A stretch of 64,000 nt of DNA, from the NCBI GenBank assembly GCA_016801845.1, contig CM028907.1, positions 20,383,098-20,447,097 on the forward strand, read 5' to 3'. The first letter of the stretch is position 1. Every line of letters begins with the position of its first letter. Below, piece by piece: positions 1 through 11,872 of the stretch. A program made the translations under genes and the position numbers. Under the pieces are notes generated by a model. That model was not told the DNA's origin and ran no database searches. It saw only the letters and a list, made by a program, of their open reading frames with translations. Source of the stretch: Polydactylus sextarius (taxonomy: Eukaryota; Chordata; Actinopteri; Polynemidae).

Positions 1-535
1 GTGAGTCAGGAGGAGATTCTGACACAGCCTCAGATAAGTGGGATTCTAAAATTTCAGAGATGTGTGTTTGGATGTTGAAGATGTTGGGTAGATTCATACC
101 TGCAGCATAAAAAGAACCTGATTTCCTTTTTTTGCCACCTTGGGCTAAAAAAATCTCAATTACCTCGTGCTTTGTTTTTTACAGTCAGTGGTGATTGCTG
201 AATGTTTTTTTTTTTTATTACTCATTTGCACTTTTTTTTTACCCTGGCATCATAGGGATTTTCTTATTCGCTACTTATCTGTTTTGTCATGTCGTGTGTT
301 TTGTGTGTAGACCTTGTTCAGGCAAAGGACTGAGTTTCCTCTGTCTTACCCTCTTTGTGCGGATAAATGAAGTTACTTTTGCTTTTACAAGTGTAAAGAG
401 CAAAATGATTGGTGTCTTTCATGTTGATGTAATGGATTACTGTGCTAGATCCTTTCAGATTCACATATTAATAATGTGGCTACTCAATAAAGCTCAAACC
501 TCTGCACTCTCTGCCCTCTGCGGATGACTTTCTTT
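1..535. other. AT-rich non-coding segment with a possible poly(A) signal
   Basis: There are several T-runs and no coding frame with convincing composition; a 110-codon open frame exists at 195-527, but it is Phe/Leu/Cys-rich and T-run driven. An AATAAA hexamer lies at 486-491. A pyrimidine-rich stretch ending in TAG near 310 could pass for a splice acceptor, so the end of a + strand transcript is possible. No clear GT-rich downstream element follows the hexamer, so this remains weak. Confidence 0.2.
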
Positions 536-720
536 CACACACACATACACACTCATACATATCTCAGAGGGAAGTAGTCATGACATTGTCTCTTACAAAA
601 CAACAATGCTATCCACTGCTGGATGCTTGGACATGAATACACACATGCTGGCTCACACACTCACACAGCGCCTGACACACTCGCACGCACAAACACACAT
701 GCACACACTGCTTGATACTG
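536..720. repeat. Degenerate CA-rich tract
   Basis: Interrupted CACA blocks alternate with ordinary sequence. This is an old, decayed dinucleotide array and it explains the Cys/Val-like and Thr/His-like frames on both strands here. Confidence 0.7.
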
Positions 721-794
721 CCAATAGGAGGGTGGGTACAGCGGGTAGGGAGCTGGACCCCTCTATGGAGCTTTGGATTATGGGATAGCTGCAT

Positions 795-1075
795 GATGCA
801 AGAAAAAAAATAATAATGGAGGGGAGTATGAAAGGAGATGAAGGAAAGAAAGATGGAACAAAGGGAGAATGGAAATACAAACTGAAGGGACAAGTAGAAT
901 GCAGTTAAAATTAGAAGGCAATAGAAGAAGACGGAAGGACAGAAAGAAGAAAAAATGGAATAAGGGAATTGGATAAAGAGGCTTCAGGGAAGTTGAGAAT
1001 GTGGAGAAGGGGAACAGAGAAAGCAAATGGAAGAAAGGAATGAATGACTGAAGGGGAAGAAGGGGAGAGACTAAA
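795..1075 (+). repeat. Purine-rich (A/G) tract
   Basis: For about 280 bases the + strand is overwhelmingly A and G, with few pyrimidines. It has no clean repeat unit. The complementary pyrimidine strand gives long Phe/Leu/Ser/Pro frames that are artefacts. It could form unusual DNA structure, but it is not a perfect mirror repeat. Confidence 0.7.
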
Positions 1076-1079
1076 TTGA

Positions 1080-2152
1080 ATTGACTTACATTTGCTGTTT
1101 TCCACTACTTCACTTCAGAAATGACTGATTAAAAGACAGAAGGAGTCGTAGGAGCTGTGGAGAGAGAAGAGGAGTCAGCTGAGGTCACTTGTCCTTCAGG
1201 AAAATAATTTCATGGAATTTTTTTTTTCAGAACTAACATACAAGAAAAAAAAAATTCAACTTCACGTGCAATGTGTATTTTTTTTTTTCCATTTTATTAT
1301 CAGTTCCATTTTATTGAGTAAATGTGATGAGACAAGGCAAAAATGACAGCTGTGTTATTATGTCAGAGAATGATGATTTAATAGGTTCTAACGTGCACAC
1401 ACACACATATACACACACACTAATAACTACACAGTGACAGTGACCCTATTTATCATAAGACCCTGCTCTCATAATCATTCCACGTTGTGTATATGTGTTT
1501 CTGAACTCTATATGGGCGTATTATATGACGCGTGTGAGTATGAATGTGTGGATTTGTGGCACAGAAATGCTGAGATTCAACTTACAGCAGCTCTCTAGCG
1601 CCATCTACTGACTACGATATTAAGAAAGGCATGCTGGGAAACTACCCCAGCAACACTGAGCCCAAGCGATGGCAGGTAGAGAAGGTTAAGACGTGACTGA
1701 AACCAGAAATTTGATGTGAGAATTTGGACAATGACACAAATAAATAAATATTTTTCCAGTTGCATGGTTACAGTCAGTCCACTGTATATAAATAAAGACA
1801 GTTGTAGCAGGAGACGAATGAGGTGGAGACGGGAAGGAGAGACAAAGGAATGTGGTATTTGTATGTGTACATCTGACCAGTAATAATAACAACCCAAAAA
1901 AAAAAAAGTTTCTGTAAATTTTTAATTCTTTTAATTTTAAGTTCATCCACATTGTTTCATCTACATACATGTGCACATTCCAACTGTGTCACAGATTTAA
2001 TCTACAAACAGATCGAGTCACAATGTGATAACATGATCCATGATTAATATTAAAAACAGTGAATACATCATTTAGATGTGATTCATTTTCTTTCTATATG
2101 TTCAATTTTTGATGCATTTCCATAAAAAAATAAGCTTAATTACATCAAACTT

Positions 2153-2183
<31 letters not shown>

Positions 2184-2590
2184 TTTTTTTGATTGAAAAC
2201 ATTTTTAGGGTTATCTCTTTTTTATTATCTATGAAGGTCATCTATTTTATTAATACTGAAATATATTAATGCTACTAATGAGGACATATGTAGTTAGTGA
2301 AAAAGGGCTCATATTAAATCAAATTAAATCAATGGAATTATAATAAATCAGCTGTGATTTGTGTGTAGCCGGTAACAATGTAAATGGCCTATCTTTTAAG
2401 TTGACACTATAGTCATATGTAATATAGTATATTTAAGATATTATCATTATTGATAATAATAATAAGAAGAAGATGAATAATAATTTTGATTTTATTTGAT
2501 AAAAACTAAATACATTTAAATTTGAATTATCAAAATGGTAAACCAGCCCAGTCTACATACTGCAGCCCAATAATACAGCTGATTTCTGAA
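1080..2590. other. Non-coding interval, no gene seen
   Basis: AT-rich sequence with an interrupted CA array at about 1395-1420 and a long T-run at about 2165-2190. Apart from a CTCF-like motif at 1599-1611 I recognise nothing. Confidence 0.5.
1599..1611 (+). promoter_or_regulatory. CTCF-like core motif
   Basis: CGCCATCTACTGA agrees at 12 of 13 positions with the CTCF core written YGCCMYCTRSTGG. Such motifs also occur by chance or within repeats, so occupancy is unknown. Confidence 0.25.
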
Positions 2591-2591
2591 A

Positions 2592-4253
2592 TCACTTTCC
2601 TCTCCGGGGTCGTGTGAGGACAGAGAATGATCCAGACTCCTCTGTGGCAAAATGCTGGGGAAAAAAAGAAGCTACTGTATTCGCAATCAGTCTGTCACAT
2701 AGCTGACACACACATACACATGCAAATTCACACCTACAGTGTGAGAAATCAGAACTTTCCAGTGAATTTATTGTCCTTGGTCTGTAGCAAACACAGGAGC
2801 TGATAACATGGGAGGGAGAAGGTGTATGCAGGAGTATGTATGATGATTTGGACTCAACTCTCATAAAGACCAGTATTTCTTTCTTTTTTGACCAAAAATC
2901 CTCAAAACTCATTACACTCAATATTCACTCATTGAACCCTGTGGAAAAGGTAGTACGAGAGGGAAAAGAAGACCCCCACCCCCTCCGAACCCAAAGAGGT
3001 TGTTGGAATAATTGTACTGAAGATCAATGTTGTGGTATATTGATCAGGGTGCTCTTCATATAAAATCGCTTCTACTTTATTTCACTGTAATAAGTATTGT
3101 TGCCACTGAAAGGTATCAGCTATGTTCTGATCTAGATTTAAATGTGGACATATTGTCGTACATATTCAAATTCAAATCGAACTATCAGCACAGCTTGGTT
3201 GACATGAAAACATTGTATATTATTTATATTACATAAGGAGAGTCTAGTAAACAATTTCTTCTAAAGTTAGGTTGTATTAGTGTGTGTATGATTCATATTT
3301 TGGATGGTGACTACACAGCAATACCAAATGGAAAGGTATGGAAAGGTTTTGTTTTACAGCTCTTCTATGATTGCACCAGGTTGCAGCGTGGGCATCCTCA
3401 GCTCATTTTGATATAATTTCATACTTAAACAGGAATGTTTATTAGGATAAGTTTGGCTAAAAAACAAAAAAAACATCTACACCCATTTTACACTGTGTCT
3501 GTGTAAGATGCTTGTTTGTGGCCTCTCATTTGTTATCTAGCTCTCCTGCATGATAAGAGAGAATCAGTCTGGTCTTCAATAACCTGTCCAAGTCGAGACG
3601 ACCGCATGTGCCGACAGGAAACTCTGACGTGCGCACCAGAACACTGGAGTATCAAACTGAAACAGGCAAAACCAGCTCTTTCATTCATAAGATTTATATA
3701 TGTGGAATACACTCATCAGCATTTACTGTTATATTTAATAAAATAGAAGTAAATGGCTGAAATCTCCTTTTGATATTTGAATCTTTGATGAAATGAAATA
3801 TCTGCTGAGAATAAAACATCTTTTTCAACCTTTGGAAGGGAGGGTGAGGACTTATTCCTCCGTTAACTCTGATTGGCTTACCCTGACAGTCTCCCCTAAT
3901 TTTAACCAATCATTACAGTACATATTTTAACCCTCTAATTTAGGTAGACCAGTGGATCAGTATCCATATCAGCTTTGATCTTCTATCAGCTAGATTTTGG
4001 ACAGTGAGAGGACCACAGCTGAACTGACAAAATAACTTTGATTTGACATTTTAATTTGAATAAAATGTAGATGCACTTTTATTTGGCTGCCACCTTTTTA
4101 TTTAATGTTAATCATGTACAGGACCCAAAACGCTCCAAGCTGCTTCAATACCTTTTTCAAAAAAATAAAAAAAAATTAAAAAAATGAAAATTCAGAGGAT
4201 AAATATGCCCGAGATTGAATAAATTTACCCTCTAGCCCCTATCAAAACACAAT
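2592..4253. other. Non-coding interval, no gene seen
   Basis: Mixed-complexity, mostly AT-rich sequence. Short open frames on both strands show no recognisable domain, no repeat signature and no paired splice sites. Confidence 0.45.
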
Positions 4254-4276
4254 ACACACACACACACACACACACA
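4254..4276. repeat. (CA)n microsatellite
   Basis: Uninterrupted AC dinucleotides, visible directly. Confidence 0.95.
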
Positions 4277-4638
4277 AACCACCCCTCTTCTGCTGCTGTA
4301 ATTGCAGTCTTCCAGACTCTTACCTCTCTCCTCACTAAGGGCCTCCCGTTGGCAGGTGACAGCTCAGTGGATGGGCCCCTTAGCTATAGCTCCTGGACGT
4401 CCTAACGGGAGTTGGGGGTGTGGGGGGTGTGGTGGTATTTGCACAGAGACAAGGGGCTGAGTCAAGGGAGATTCCTCCCTCACCCCAACCCAGGACTAAT
4501 GGTGTGGAGCGAGCCCCTTCACTCCCACTGCTCTACAAGCATCAAAACTATGGACAGAGAGGCTAGTAGAGCCCTGTTCTCAGTTCCACTCTGCTACACA
4601 GGTGCAGGCGTGGCGGGTGTGAGCCAAAAGAAAGTTTT

Positions 4639-4641
<3 letters not shown>
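4277..4641. other. GC-richer segment between two CA arrays
   Basis: This block is clearly richer in G and C than its flanks and includes a G-rich run around 4409-4435. A 76-codon frame at 4412-4642 has no recognisable domain. It may be a constrained or regulatory element or simply a compositional island. Confidence 0.3.

Positions 4642-4684
<43 letters not shown>
4642..4684. repeat. (CA)n microsatellite
   Basis: About 21 uninterrupted AC units. Confidence 0.97.
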
Positions 4685-4686
<2 letters not shown>

Positions 4687-5983
4687 ACTGCCACCTTGTC
4701 AAGCACAATGTGGAAGCATTGCATGAGTTTTAATTCCTCAGAGGAAAACACAATGTATTTGCAGAGGCTGTGTATTTTATGTGTGTGTGCGTCTCCCTCA
4801 GAGCAGGACAAGGTTGCAATGACAGACATTTAATCCCTGAGGTTGTCTGGGCTTGAGCTTAAACAAGGAAGCAAGTCGAAGCATAGTTGACCCCCTGTTA
4901 TAAGTCTTTACCCGACTGGAACCACTGTCAAATAAAAAAACTCTGTCCAAGAAATACCAGAGAGGAAGAAAGCCCCTGGCTCTCGCTTTCCCTCCCAACT
5001 GAGAAAAGTTTCTGAGAGGGACCGGTAAGTGTTAGGCTGAAGCTTTGGGCAGATATTGGCCTTGGATAAATAAAAAAAAAACTTGTTTGGAGTTTTTTTC
5101 AGCCAATCTGTCTCTGATATGATGGAGGTTCCTGCCTGACCGTAGATAGTCATTTCATTCTTCTTATTTCTAATCTGTTGTCAGAATGAGAAAGAGAAAA
5201 AAAAAGAAATAAAGAAAAAAGAAAGTGGAGCAGGAGAGTTTTTACTCCACATTTTGCAGCGAAACTGGCCTTGTCCTGTTGGTGCATACATCCACCAACT
5301 CACTTTCCCAGTAATTAAATTAGATTCAAGTTAGATTCAAGTGCAGGAATTAATCTGTTCTTCATGTAGAGAGACGGGAAAAGAGGATAATGGATTGGTG
5401 TGTTGGACAGGCATCTATCTAATTTGACTTTTATGTTGTCAACCATATTTTGCGCTGTCACAATCCAGTTAGAATTTATTGGTTTACTATAATATTTATT
5501 TTCAATAATTATAATATTTCATTCATTTGAAATGGGTTGTATTTTTCATGCTGAAATATTATTCAAAAAAAAAAAACATGATGGTGAGTTCAGCAGGTAA
5601 TTTTCAGTTGAGAAGCTTCTGTCACGAAAAGCAAAGTTCTTACGTGTTTCTGACAACATTTAAAAAGTCCATATTGATCCAACCTGTGTCAAAACAACAG
5701 TGACAACAAAGAACTTTTCTACTTTACCACCTGATAATATTACTAGTTTATTAATATAATAATATTATATCATATAGGACTGTGTAACTAACTCTGCATT
5801 GAATTAGCTTATTTTGTGAGTTGATATTAAGCTTCAGTGATGCATTTTCCCTGACAATCTTTCAATGTTTTTACATCGGCTGACACACAGTGAGCTTGTG
5901 TTGGGCCACTGTCAGTATCTCTAGTTGATAATTCAGACTCATATATGATATGTATATCTATTTCTATGTGATTTAAAAAAAAA
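4685..5983. other. Non-coding interval, no gene seen
   Basis: AT-rich DNA with A-runs. An 11-base unit (ttagattcaag) is directly duplicated near 5320-5341. No domain or transposon signature was recognised. Confidence 0.45.
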
Positions 5984-6046
5984 AGAGAGAGAGAGAGAGA
6001 GAGAAAGAAATGCATTGTTGTCAGCGATGATAAGAAATTAAAGTCA

Positions 6047-6079
<33 letters not shown>
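5984..6079. repeat. (GA)n at 5984-6004 and (CA)n at 6049-6079
   Basis: Two dinucleotide arrays are separated by 44 bases of unique sequence. Confidence 0.95.
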
Positions 6080-6080
<1 letters not shown>

Positions 6081-6159
6081 TTTTTTACATGACATTTCAT
6101 TGACTTGCATTAATTTCCTGGAGACTCTATCTAAATCATAATTACTATTTGCTCTAATA

Positions 6160-6309
6160 TTAACCTTTCCCTAACCCTAACCCTAAAACATGTCTTCATC
6201 TTAAAATCCAATTATTGATTTGATAAGAACTTTCCCATAAGGAAGACAAGTTCCCATAACGTCAGTGTGGTAACATATTTTTGTCCCCATAACATGAGGA
6301 ATATCTACA

Positions 6310-6342
<33 letters not shown>
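6160..6342 (-). repeat. Telomere-like, CA-tailed dispersed repeat fragment
   Basis: A short run of three CCCTAA units is followed by sequence with 'gtccccataa' wording and a (CA)n array at 6312-6342. This combination (CCCTAA-like stretch, GTCCCCAT motifs, terminal CA array) is characteristic of a common teleost dispersed repeat. A copy in the opposite orientation lies at 20,909-21,150. The telomere-like run is therefore probably part of the repeat rather than a relic of a chromosome end. Confidence 0.55.
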
Positions 6343-6344
<2 letters not shown>

Positions 6345-6407
6345 GAGAAATAGAAAGGGGAGTAGAGGCTTAAACTGGACCTTTGTCTGCTGTGGTTGTG
6401 ATAATAC

Positions 6408-6420
6408 TGCCACCTAGAGG
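6408..6420 (+). promoter_or_regulatory. CTCF-like core motif
   Basis: TGCCACCTAGAGG matches YGCCMYCTRSTGG at 12 of 13 positions. Unproven. Confidence 0.25.
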
Positions 6421-6789
6421 CACACACATAAGTAAGATGGTAAGAGCATTTGGAGGCAGCTGTAATGAATGTATGAAATGTAATGATCTTTAGAAAAAAA
6501 AAGAAAACCTCATGGGTGATGTTTTTATTCTAATTAAATAAAAACATGTTTTCAGTCATCCCTGACTCAACATAAATAAGGCACAGTCATAACATCCATT
6601 CTCTTGTAACAGTTTGTGCATTCTTCAGCTTTGTATTCAGGTTAATACACTCCACTGAACCCACACTCTAGCTCAAGAACCTGATAAATACTTACACCCA
6701 GTATTAATCATCTCTGTTGAATGCAAAGCACTCTTAACCTGCTCTTGAAAAATAGTAGAAATACAAATCTCCCCCTCCTTCCCCTGCCT

Positions 6790-7095
6790 CAGTCTGTGTT
6801 AGAGACTCTGTAGACACTGTGTCCCATGAGGTCACGTGATAGAGATATAATGGAGTCATGGACTAAGAATGATTTGCTCCTGATAATCAACATGATCCCT
6901 TTCTTTCTCACTCTCTGTGTGTCTGAGCACTGTGTAATGACTCTGGTTAATTTCTCAGGGGAGACACATTAATAAGTGATCATTGACAAAAGGATTTCAA
7001 TGGAGACGTTAACATTATCTCTGGTCGGTCGCCTGCCTCAGTGCGTCTGGATGCCTCTCTGCCCGTCTATCTGTGGGTCATTTCCTGACTGTTTA
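6790..7095. other. Complex sequence resembling a conserved non-coding element
   Basis: From about 6825 the sequence is of normal complexity, free of simple repeats and rich in homeodomain-like TAAT sites (taatgactc, ggttaatttc, cattaataag) plus a CACGTG E-box. It has no open frame. That texture is typical of vertebrate non-coding enhancers, but conservation cannot be tested here. Confidence 0.2.
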
Positions 7096-7576
7096 AACAT
7101 CCTGCATGTTCAGTGTGTGTGTACATTTTCAAGATGATCAACTGAGACAGGCAAAAAAAAAAAAAAATTAAAAAATCAAAAACAGTCCTATAAAACAAGG
7201 GGGTCGAGTCAGCGATGTCACAAAAATATTTGCATTTGGATTGTATCAGATTGTATTAGATACTGTATCCCATCTACTGTATTCTGTGCATTTTAATAAC
7301 CATTTATGTTATGTAGCCAGTTTAACCATATGTCTAATTTATGAAATAAATAATACAATATGATTTATATTTGAATAAGGTTCATGACTGTTTAAAAGCT
7401 GTATAATCGATGCAATGGTCCAGATGGAAATCAGATTTTTCTGTAACCTGGAGGCTGAGTTCCCCATGAATATAAAGTTGACTGCGGTGACAAATAAAAA
7501 AGCAAGAAATAAAAACATTATTTACAGTGAAATGAGGTCACCTGTGAAAAGAAATTATTTGATTAATAACCTACAC
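7096..7576. other. Non-coding interval, no gene seen
   Basis: AT-rich with an A-run near 7154. A 63-codon frame at 7415-7606 runs into the following repeat and has no recognisable features. Confidence 0.4.
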
Positions 7577-7908
7577 TATGGGGTGATATGGTGGTATATT
7601 GTTTAGTGCTGTCACCTCACAGCGAGAGGGGTCTGGACTTGAATCTGTCCTGCTGCTTTTCTAAGTGGAGTTAGCATGTATTTGTGTGAGTTCTGGTTTC
7701 CCCCCACAGCCTAAACACATGCAGGTTAGATTAATTGCTGACTTGAAACTCCCCACAGGTGTAAAATGAATGTGTGTATATGTGGGCCCTGTGAGAGACT
7801 GACAACCTGTCCAGGATGTACCCTAACCTCACTCACGGTCATCTGGGGTTGCCTCCAGCTCCCCCATGACCCTTAAAAGGATAAGCAGAATAGAAAATTG
7901 ATGGATGT
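7577..7908 (+). repeat. Dispersed ~300-bp teleost repeat with tRNA-like head, near full length
   Basis: The wording follows a very common teleost repeat: a head with 'tgtttagtgctgtcacctcacag', a middle with 'gtggagttagcatgt' and 'aaacacatgcaggttagattaattg', then 'acctgtccaggatgtaccc', and an end with 'ggataagcagaatagaaaa' and 'tggatg'. It is diverged. Other pieces of the same family lie at 10,656-10,805, 42,917-43,205 and 47,225-47,985, with a possible piece at 45,870-46,015. Confidence 0.75.
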
Positions 7909-8390
7909 ACATAATTATGAGCAATGAGGATTCCATTATCATGAGAATGAGAGAATCCAATGTTAGTTTCTTTTATAGCCTCAGCTGACTACTTCTAGCC
8001 TGAATCAGTCTAAACATACACACGGAGGCAACAGATCAGAAAGCAGTCACTTTTTGTAGTTTATATCTGGTTTGTATTTGTCTGGTGTCAAGCTCATACA
8101 TGTAAGTCTAAAGCCCTTACGTCAGGCAGAATTGACACTAAGCCTTAGCACACTGTGGTAACTGTCATTGTCCAGAACATAATGACACAAGATGCTATTC
8201 AAGCCTTTGAAGGACACAAGGGTTTTATTTTGTACAAAGGCCATATAAAAGGGTCTTCACTGTACCGTGCAGAGATGCTTTCAGAATTTAAAGGCAAATA
8301 TAATAAGTGACAAAAGCAAGTTAGAGGCAAGAGTTTTAAAGATCTCAGTGCAGACGAGAGGGAGAAGCCTCATTTTCCCTTTATAACGTT
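7909..8390. other. Non-coding interval, no gene seen
   Basis: Mixed sequence without recognised motifs or coding frames. Confidence 0.4.
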
Positions 8391-8760
8391 AACTACAACC
8401 TTTTGCTCCATTTAACACATTTAACACTGATGAACAAAAATCTTAAGACTACCTTTAATAGAAGACATAGAAGACACAGTTGGCAAATGGCATCAGTGTT
8501 GCCAACATAATGTATGAAGTTATATAAACTTGTCACTTTGAAGCAAACGGTGCAGAAACCATGCCTTACTTTAGATCGATACAAATTCAGACCTTGTTGA
8601 TGTTGAGCTGACTGAGTGGTCACAGAGCTTCATCCACAGGAGGCACATCACTCTGTTAAAATAAGGTTTAGGGAACGGGATAAAACACACTCCATTCTCC
8701 AGGCTGTCAGGATACCTCGTACCAGAGTGATATGCACCCCATGCACATTGTTTGACCATT
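8391..8760 (-). pseudogene. Broken THAP-domain reading frame (P-element-like or THAP gene relic)
   Basis: Reading leftward from an ATG at 8757-8759, the - strand frame begins MVKQCAWG and continues with TRYPDSLENGV and FIPFPKP, then CLLWMKLC. This order (first Cys, a TRYP segment, FxPFPKP, then CLxWxKLC) matches the N-terminal C2CH zinc-binding THAP domain found in teleost THAP proteins and P-element-type transposases. The second zinc Cys appears to be replaced by Tyr. The end of the domain, expected as C-x2-H-F, appears only in another frame as CTVCF near 8540, so a frameshift and a His-to-Cys change break the domain. Downstream - strand sequence to about 8391 stays open in that second frame but shows nothing I recognise. 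Known: THAP domains bind DNA. Inferred: this is a dead transposon-derived or processed copy. Confidence 0.55.
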
Positions 8761-9808
8761 TTATTAATTACAAGTATAATTAATACAATAGTCTTTCAAT
8801 ATTGACCAGATCATGTGTCTTAGCTATACTTTTGTACTCCCTCCAGCCACAAGCCCCCCTTCTCACACTAGGCGTTCTGAAGCCCAAGACAACACGCCGT
8901 GTAAATGAAAGAGCCAACACAACCGTGCCTCAACCATTATCCCAGACGAGTGTCAGGTGAGGTTACAGCAGCTCATAGCAGCTTCATCTGAAAAATCCAA
9001 CACTGATTCTATATGTCTTTGTTATAGAACCTTTTAGATGAAGAATAAACTCTGAAAGGCCATTTTCACCTGTACGCTTTGACTGGACCTGTGTTTCTCC
9101 TCTTTGGTAATGTTTAAATTATTTCAAGGACACTCTGGATTTAGGTGAATACAAGAAACATTTGCTGGTTGTGTGTGAAGAACATCAACTGCGACGCAAT
9201 TCTCCTGAGTCCATGAATTTTATTAGAATATTGTTAGGTATCTGCTTCCCAACAGTTTACCTGTCAGTTGATATAAACTTCTATGACTAAGATTCATGGA
9301 AGACCAACAGTCTGTCAACAGTGTCAGTTGTTATTGTGCCCTGTCCTGTCGCTCTGGTGTCTCTTTTGTCTCTGCTTATTGGTGAAAATAAAAGACTGAG
9401 CATTTTCTGCTAGTGACTTTGGGTTTACACTGTTCTATACTACCCCCAGGAAATAGCCATGGGCATACTGCACAGTAAGTCCAAAACTGACAACAGCTGT
9501 TACCTATTTCCATTTTCTAGGATATCAAACTGCCAGTTAAAGTGGGAGGTGTGGGTGTCTTGCACCAGGAAAAAAGAGAGCACATGATATATGCATTAAA
9601 ATAGTCTAAATATTGTGGGTTTGGATTATTTTAAAATTAAATTAGTCATTGCAGTTTAGTAATTTGCCATTCCACATTATGCATATCATACATACTGTAT
9701 GTATGTGTATTATGAGTATATTTATTTAGGGATTAGGTCAGTTATTTTCAATGTATTTTGTACAGTAGGTGTATTTTGACGCTCACTCATAAAATAAATT
9801 ACTTTAGA

Positions 9809-9850
<42 letters not shown>

Positions 9851-10655
9851 TCAGTGTTTCGTTAACTATGACTTTAGCAAAAAAAAAAGAAAGAAAGAAA
9901 AAAGGTGCATGTAACTTAACATCTGAAAAAGAGATTGCTTTTCTACTTACTACTTTTCTACTTCAACAATACACTGTCAGACTGTAGTCTACATCTTCTC
10001 ACCTCGCTGATGTGCCATGTATGCTCTGTGGTGTTCAGTGCTGTGAAGAAGTGATATTACAAAATCACAATTTGCTTTTCATAGAACACCTGTAAAAAGC
10101 TGGCATTTAACCCAGACCAGCTCCTATGGTGAGTGAATTTCTTCATGCCCTGTGCAAAGAGTTCTCATGTTCTCTGTTTTGTGTCTCTATGTCATGTTCC
10201 ATCAAACCTAAAGATGCTGCAGACACACACACACAGATAAAGAGCGAGTGAGAGACAAAACTAACACAGTTTGCAGCCTGACACTTCATACTCCACAAAT
10301 GGTCTTTAAATGGGCTGCAGGGCAACTGGAGTGTTGTATGGCTTCATAGACTGCCATCGTTAGCAAAGAGCCAAACCAGAGGTTAGGAGCAAGACCATTT
10401 TTGCAGGTTTCTTACCAGCTCTCTCTGCTCTTAATGTCTCTCTCTGGTTACAGTGCATGTATTTCAATTGTTTTTATGTGGGTGAAAATTAGAGAGACAG
10501 ATGGAGGAGGAAAACTGTTATTCTTATCATAAAAGGTCCAGACACCACAGGTGGTAGACCTGTGGTATTTTAGCAATTATGTCTCAGCCTTAATTGGTAC
10601 GTTCCTTACTTGCCCTTTAAGATGTTTGTCTGAACTGACTGTTATTACATTACTC
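8761..10655. other. Non-coding interval, no gene seen
   Basis: It holds a (TA)n array at 9811-9847 and an AATAAA-type signal near 9388 in otherwise unremarkable sequence. No domain-bearing frame was found. Confidence 0.4.
9811..9847. repeat. (AT)n microsatellite
   Basis: About 18 uninterrupted AT units. Confidence 0.95.
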
Positions 10656-10805
10656 ACTTTGATCCTGACAGACTCTAAATTGCCCATAGGTCTGAAGGTG
10701 AGTGTGTGTGGTTGGCTGTCAATATATTAGTGAGGCCTGTGATTGACAGGCAAACTGTCCAGGGTCTACCCTGCCCTCACTTACAGTCAGCTGGGATTAT
10801 CTCTT
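10656..10805 (+). repeat. Partial copy of the 7.6-kb dispersed repeat family
   Basis: Only the middle and 3' portions remain: 'actctaaattgcccatagg', 'aaactgtccagggtctaccc' and 'acagtcagctgggatt'. The head and tail are missing. Confidence 0.65.
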
Positions 10806-11214
10806 AAAGGGCATTATTTTGTCCTGTTATGAAATCTCTGTCTTATCAGTGTTTTAACTGCATTTTGTGACATCCATTTATGGATATCATTTTGACAGTT
10901 TTGTAGCTTGGCAGTAATCTGTGGGGTGGTTTCAGAGCCCAAATTTAGATAAGTCTCAGTGTTATCTTCTTCTGAAAAAAGTAAATATAAAATTTACACA
11001 TGTGGTGGCCTACATGGGGGTTTCAAAGAGGGGGAAGGACTGGACTGAGCATCAAGCCTTGGGGCACCCAGTAGTGCACTGAGTTTTCTGGTAATATGTG
11101 ATAAATATGGTCAGTGACAATACTCAGACAGGCTATGACATCCTGACCGGGACTGATTGGTATTAAGACTCAAAGTGAACCAAGGATCCATGGACTAAGA
11201 TACTGAAAATAAAT
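10806..11214. other. Non-coding interval, no gene seen
   Basis: It may include decayed flanks of the transposon that follows, but I cannot align it. Confidence 0.35.
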
Positions 11215-11590
11215 TCTGGACCTACCATCTGTTTCCACAAATCCAGGTTCATTAGACCAGGCTATGTTTTCCAGTCTTCTATCTGCCCAGTGTCAGTCCA
11301 ACTTGTGACCACATGATGGATAAGCTGATGATTTTCTGGCTACTGCGGTTGTAAAAAGTAAATCTGATCACCCCGTAGCTTCGAAGTAGACTGGCCATTC
11401 CCCTCTGACCTTTCTCATCAACAAGGTGTTTCTATCTGCAGAGTTGTTTTTGTTTTGGTTCATTTTTTTCTGGCTTCATTTTGACACTATTTTGTATAAA
11501 AATTCCAGAAACACTCCAACTATCCCACCTTACACCAACAATAATATCACGGTCAAAATTAGTTAAATCACCTACCTGAGTACAACCCAA
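11215..11590 (-). pseudogene. Tc1/mariner-like transposase relic, N-terminal half
   Basis: On the - strand the sequence follows a common vertebrate Tc1-like transposase. Starting near 11,590 comes the helix-turn-helix region ('gatttaactaattttgaccg'). A region near 11,380-11,440, where the + strand reads 'ctggccattcccctctgacc', corresponds to the basic linker. The start of the catalytic domain lies at 11,240-11,270, reading IAWSNEPGF where the family has AWSDESRF. The first catalytic Asp codon (11,251-11,253) therefore reads Asn. Frames are interrupted throughout and the C-terminal half is absent. Known: the intact enzyme cuts and pastes its element using a DDE triad. Here it is certainly dead. 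Confidence 0.7.
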
Positions 11591-11661
11591 AACATGGATG
11601 ATAATTGTGTCTTCAGCATAGGGTGATGAGTTGTACTATTTCATATATCCTCTTTATATGT

Positions 11662-11872
11662 ACAGGGTGGCTGTGGCTCAGGGGGTAGAATGAGTTGTCC
11701 ACTAATTGAACAACTCGTATCTCCTCCAGTCCCCATGTCAAAGTGTCCTTGGGCAAGACACTGAACCCCAAGTTGACCCTGTTCCATCAGTGTGTGAATG
11801 CATGTGAATGTGATTAGTAAAAACAAAATAGGTAAAGCGCTTTTAGTATTCAACAGATGACTAGAAAAGTTC
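11662..11872 (+). repeat. tRNA-like teleost SINE-type repeat
   Basis: The head reads 'ggctgtggctcagggggtag', followed by 'ttgtccactaattg', 'tgtccttgggcaagacactg', 'aaccccaa', 'tgtgtgaatgcatgtgaatg' and an end with 'aaagcgcttttagt' and 'actagaaaag'. This is a widespread teleost short interspersed repeat. Related pieces lie at 17,326-17,505, 17,656-17,705 and 54,695-54,800. Confidence 0.8.

Noticed and set aside
609..1105. Overlapping Phe/Leu/Ser/Pro-rich frames on the - strand
   Set aside because: They are the pyrimidine complement of a purine-rich tract and CA repeats.
6165..6187. CCCTAA run as an interstitial telomere
   Set aside because: Only three units, inside wording of a dispersed repeat that has a second copy at 20.9 kb.
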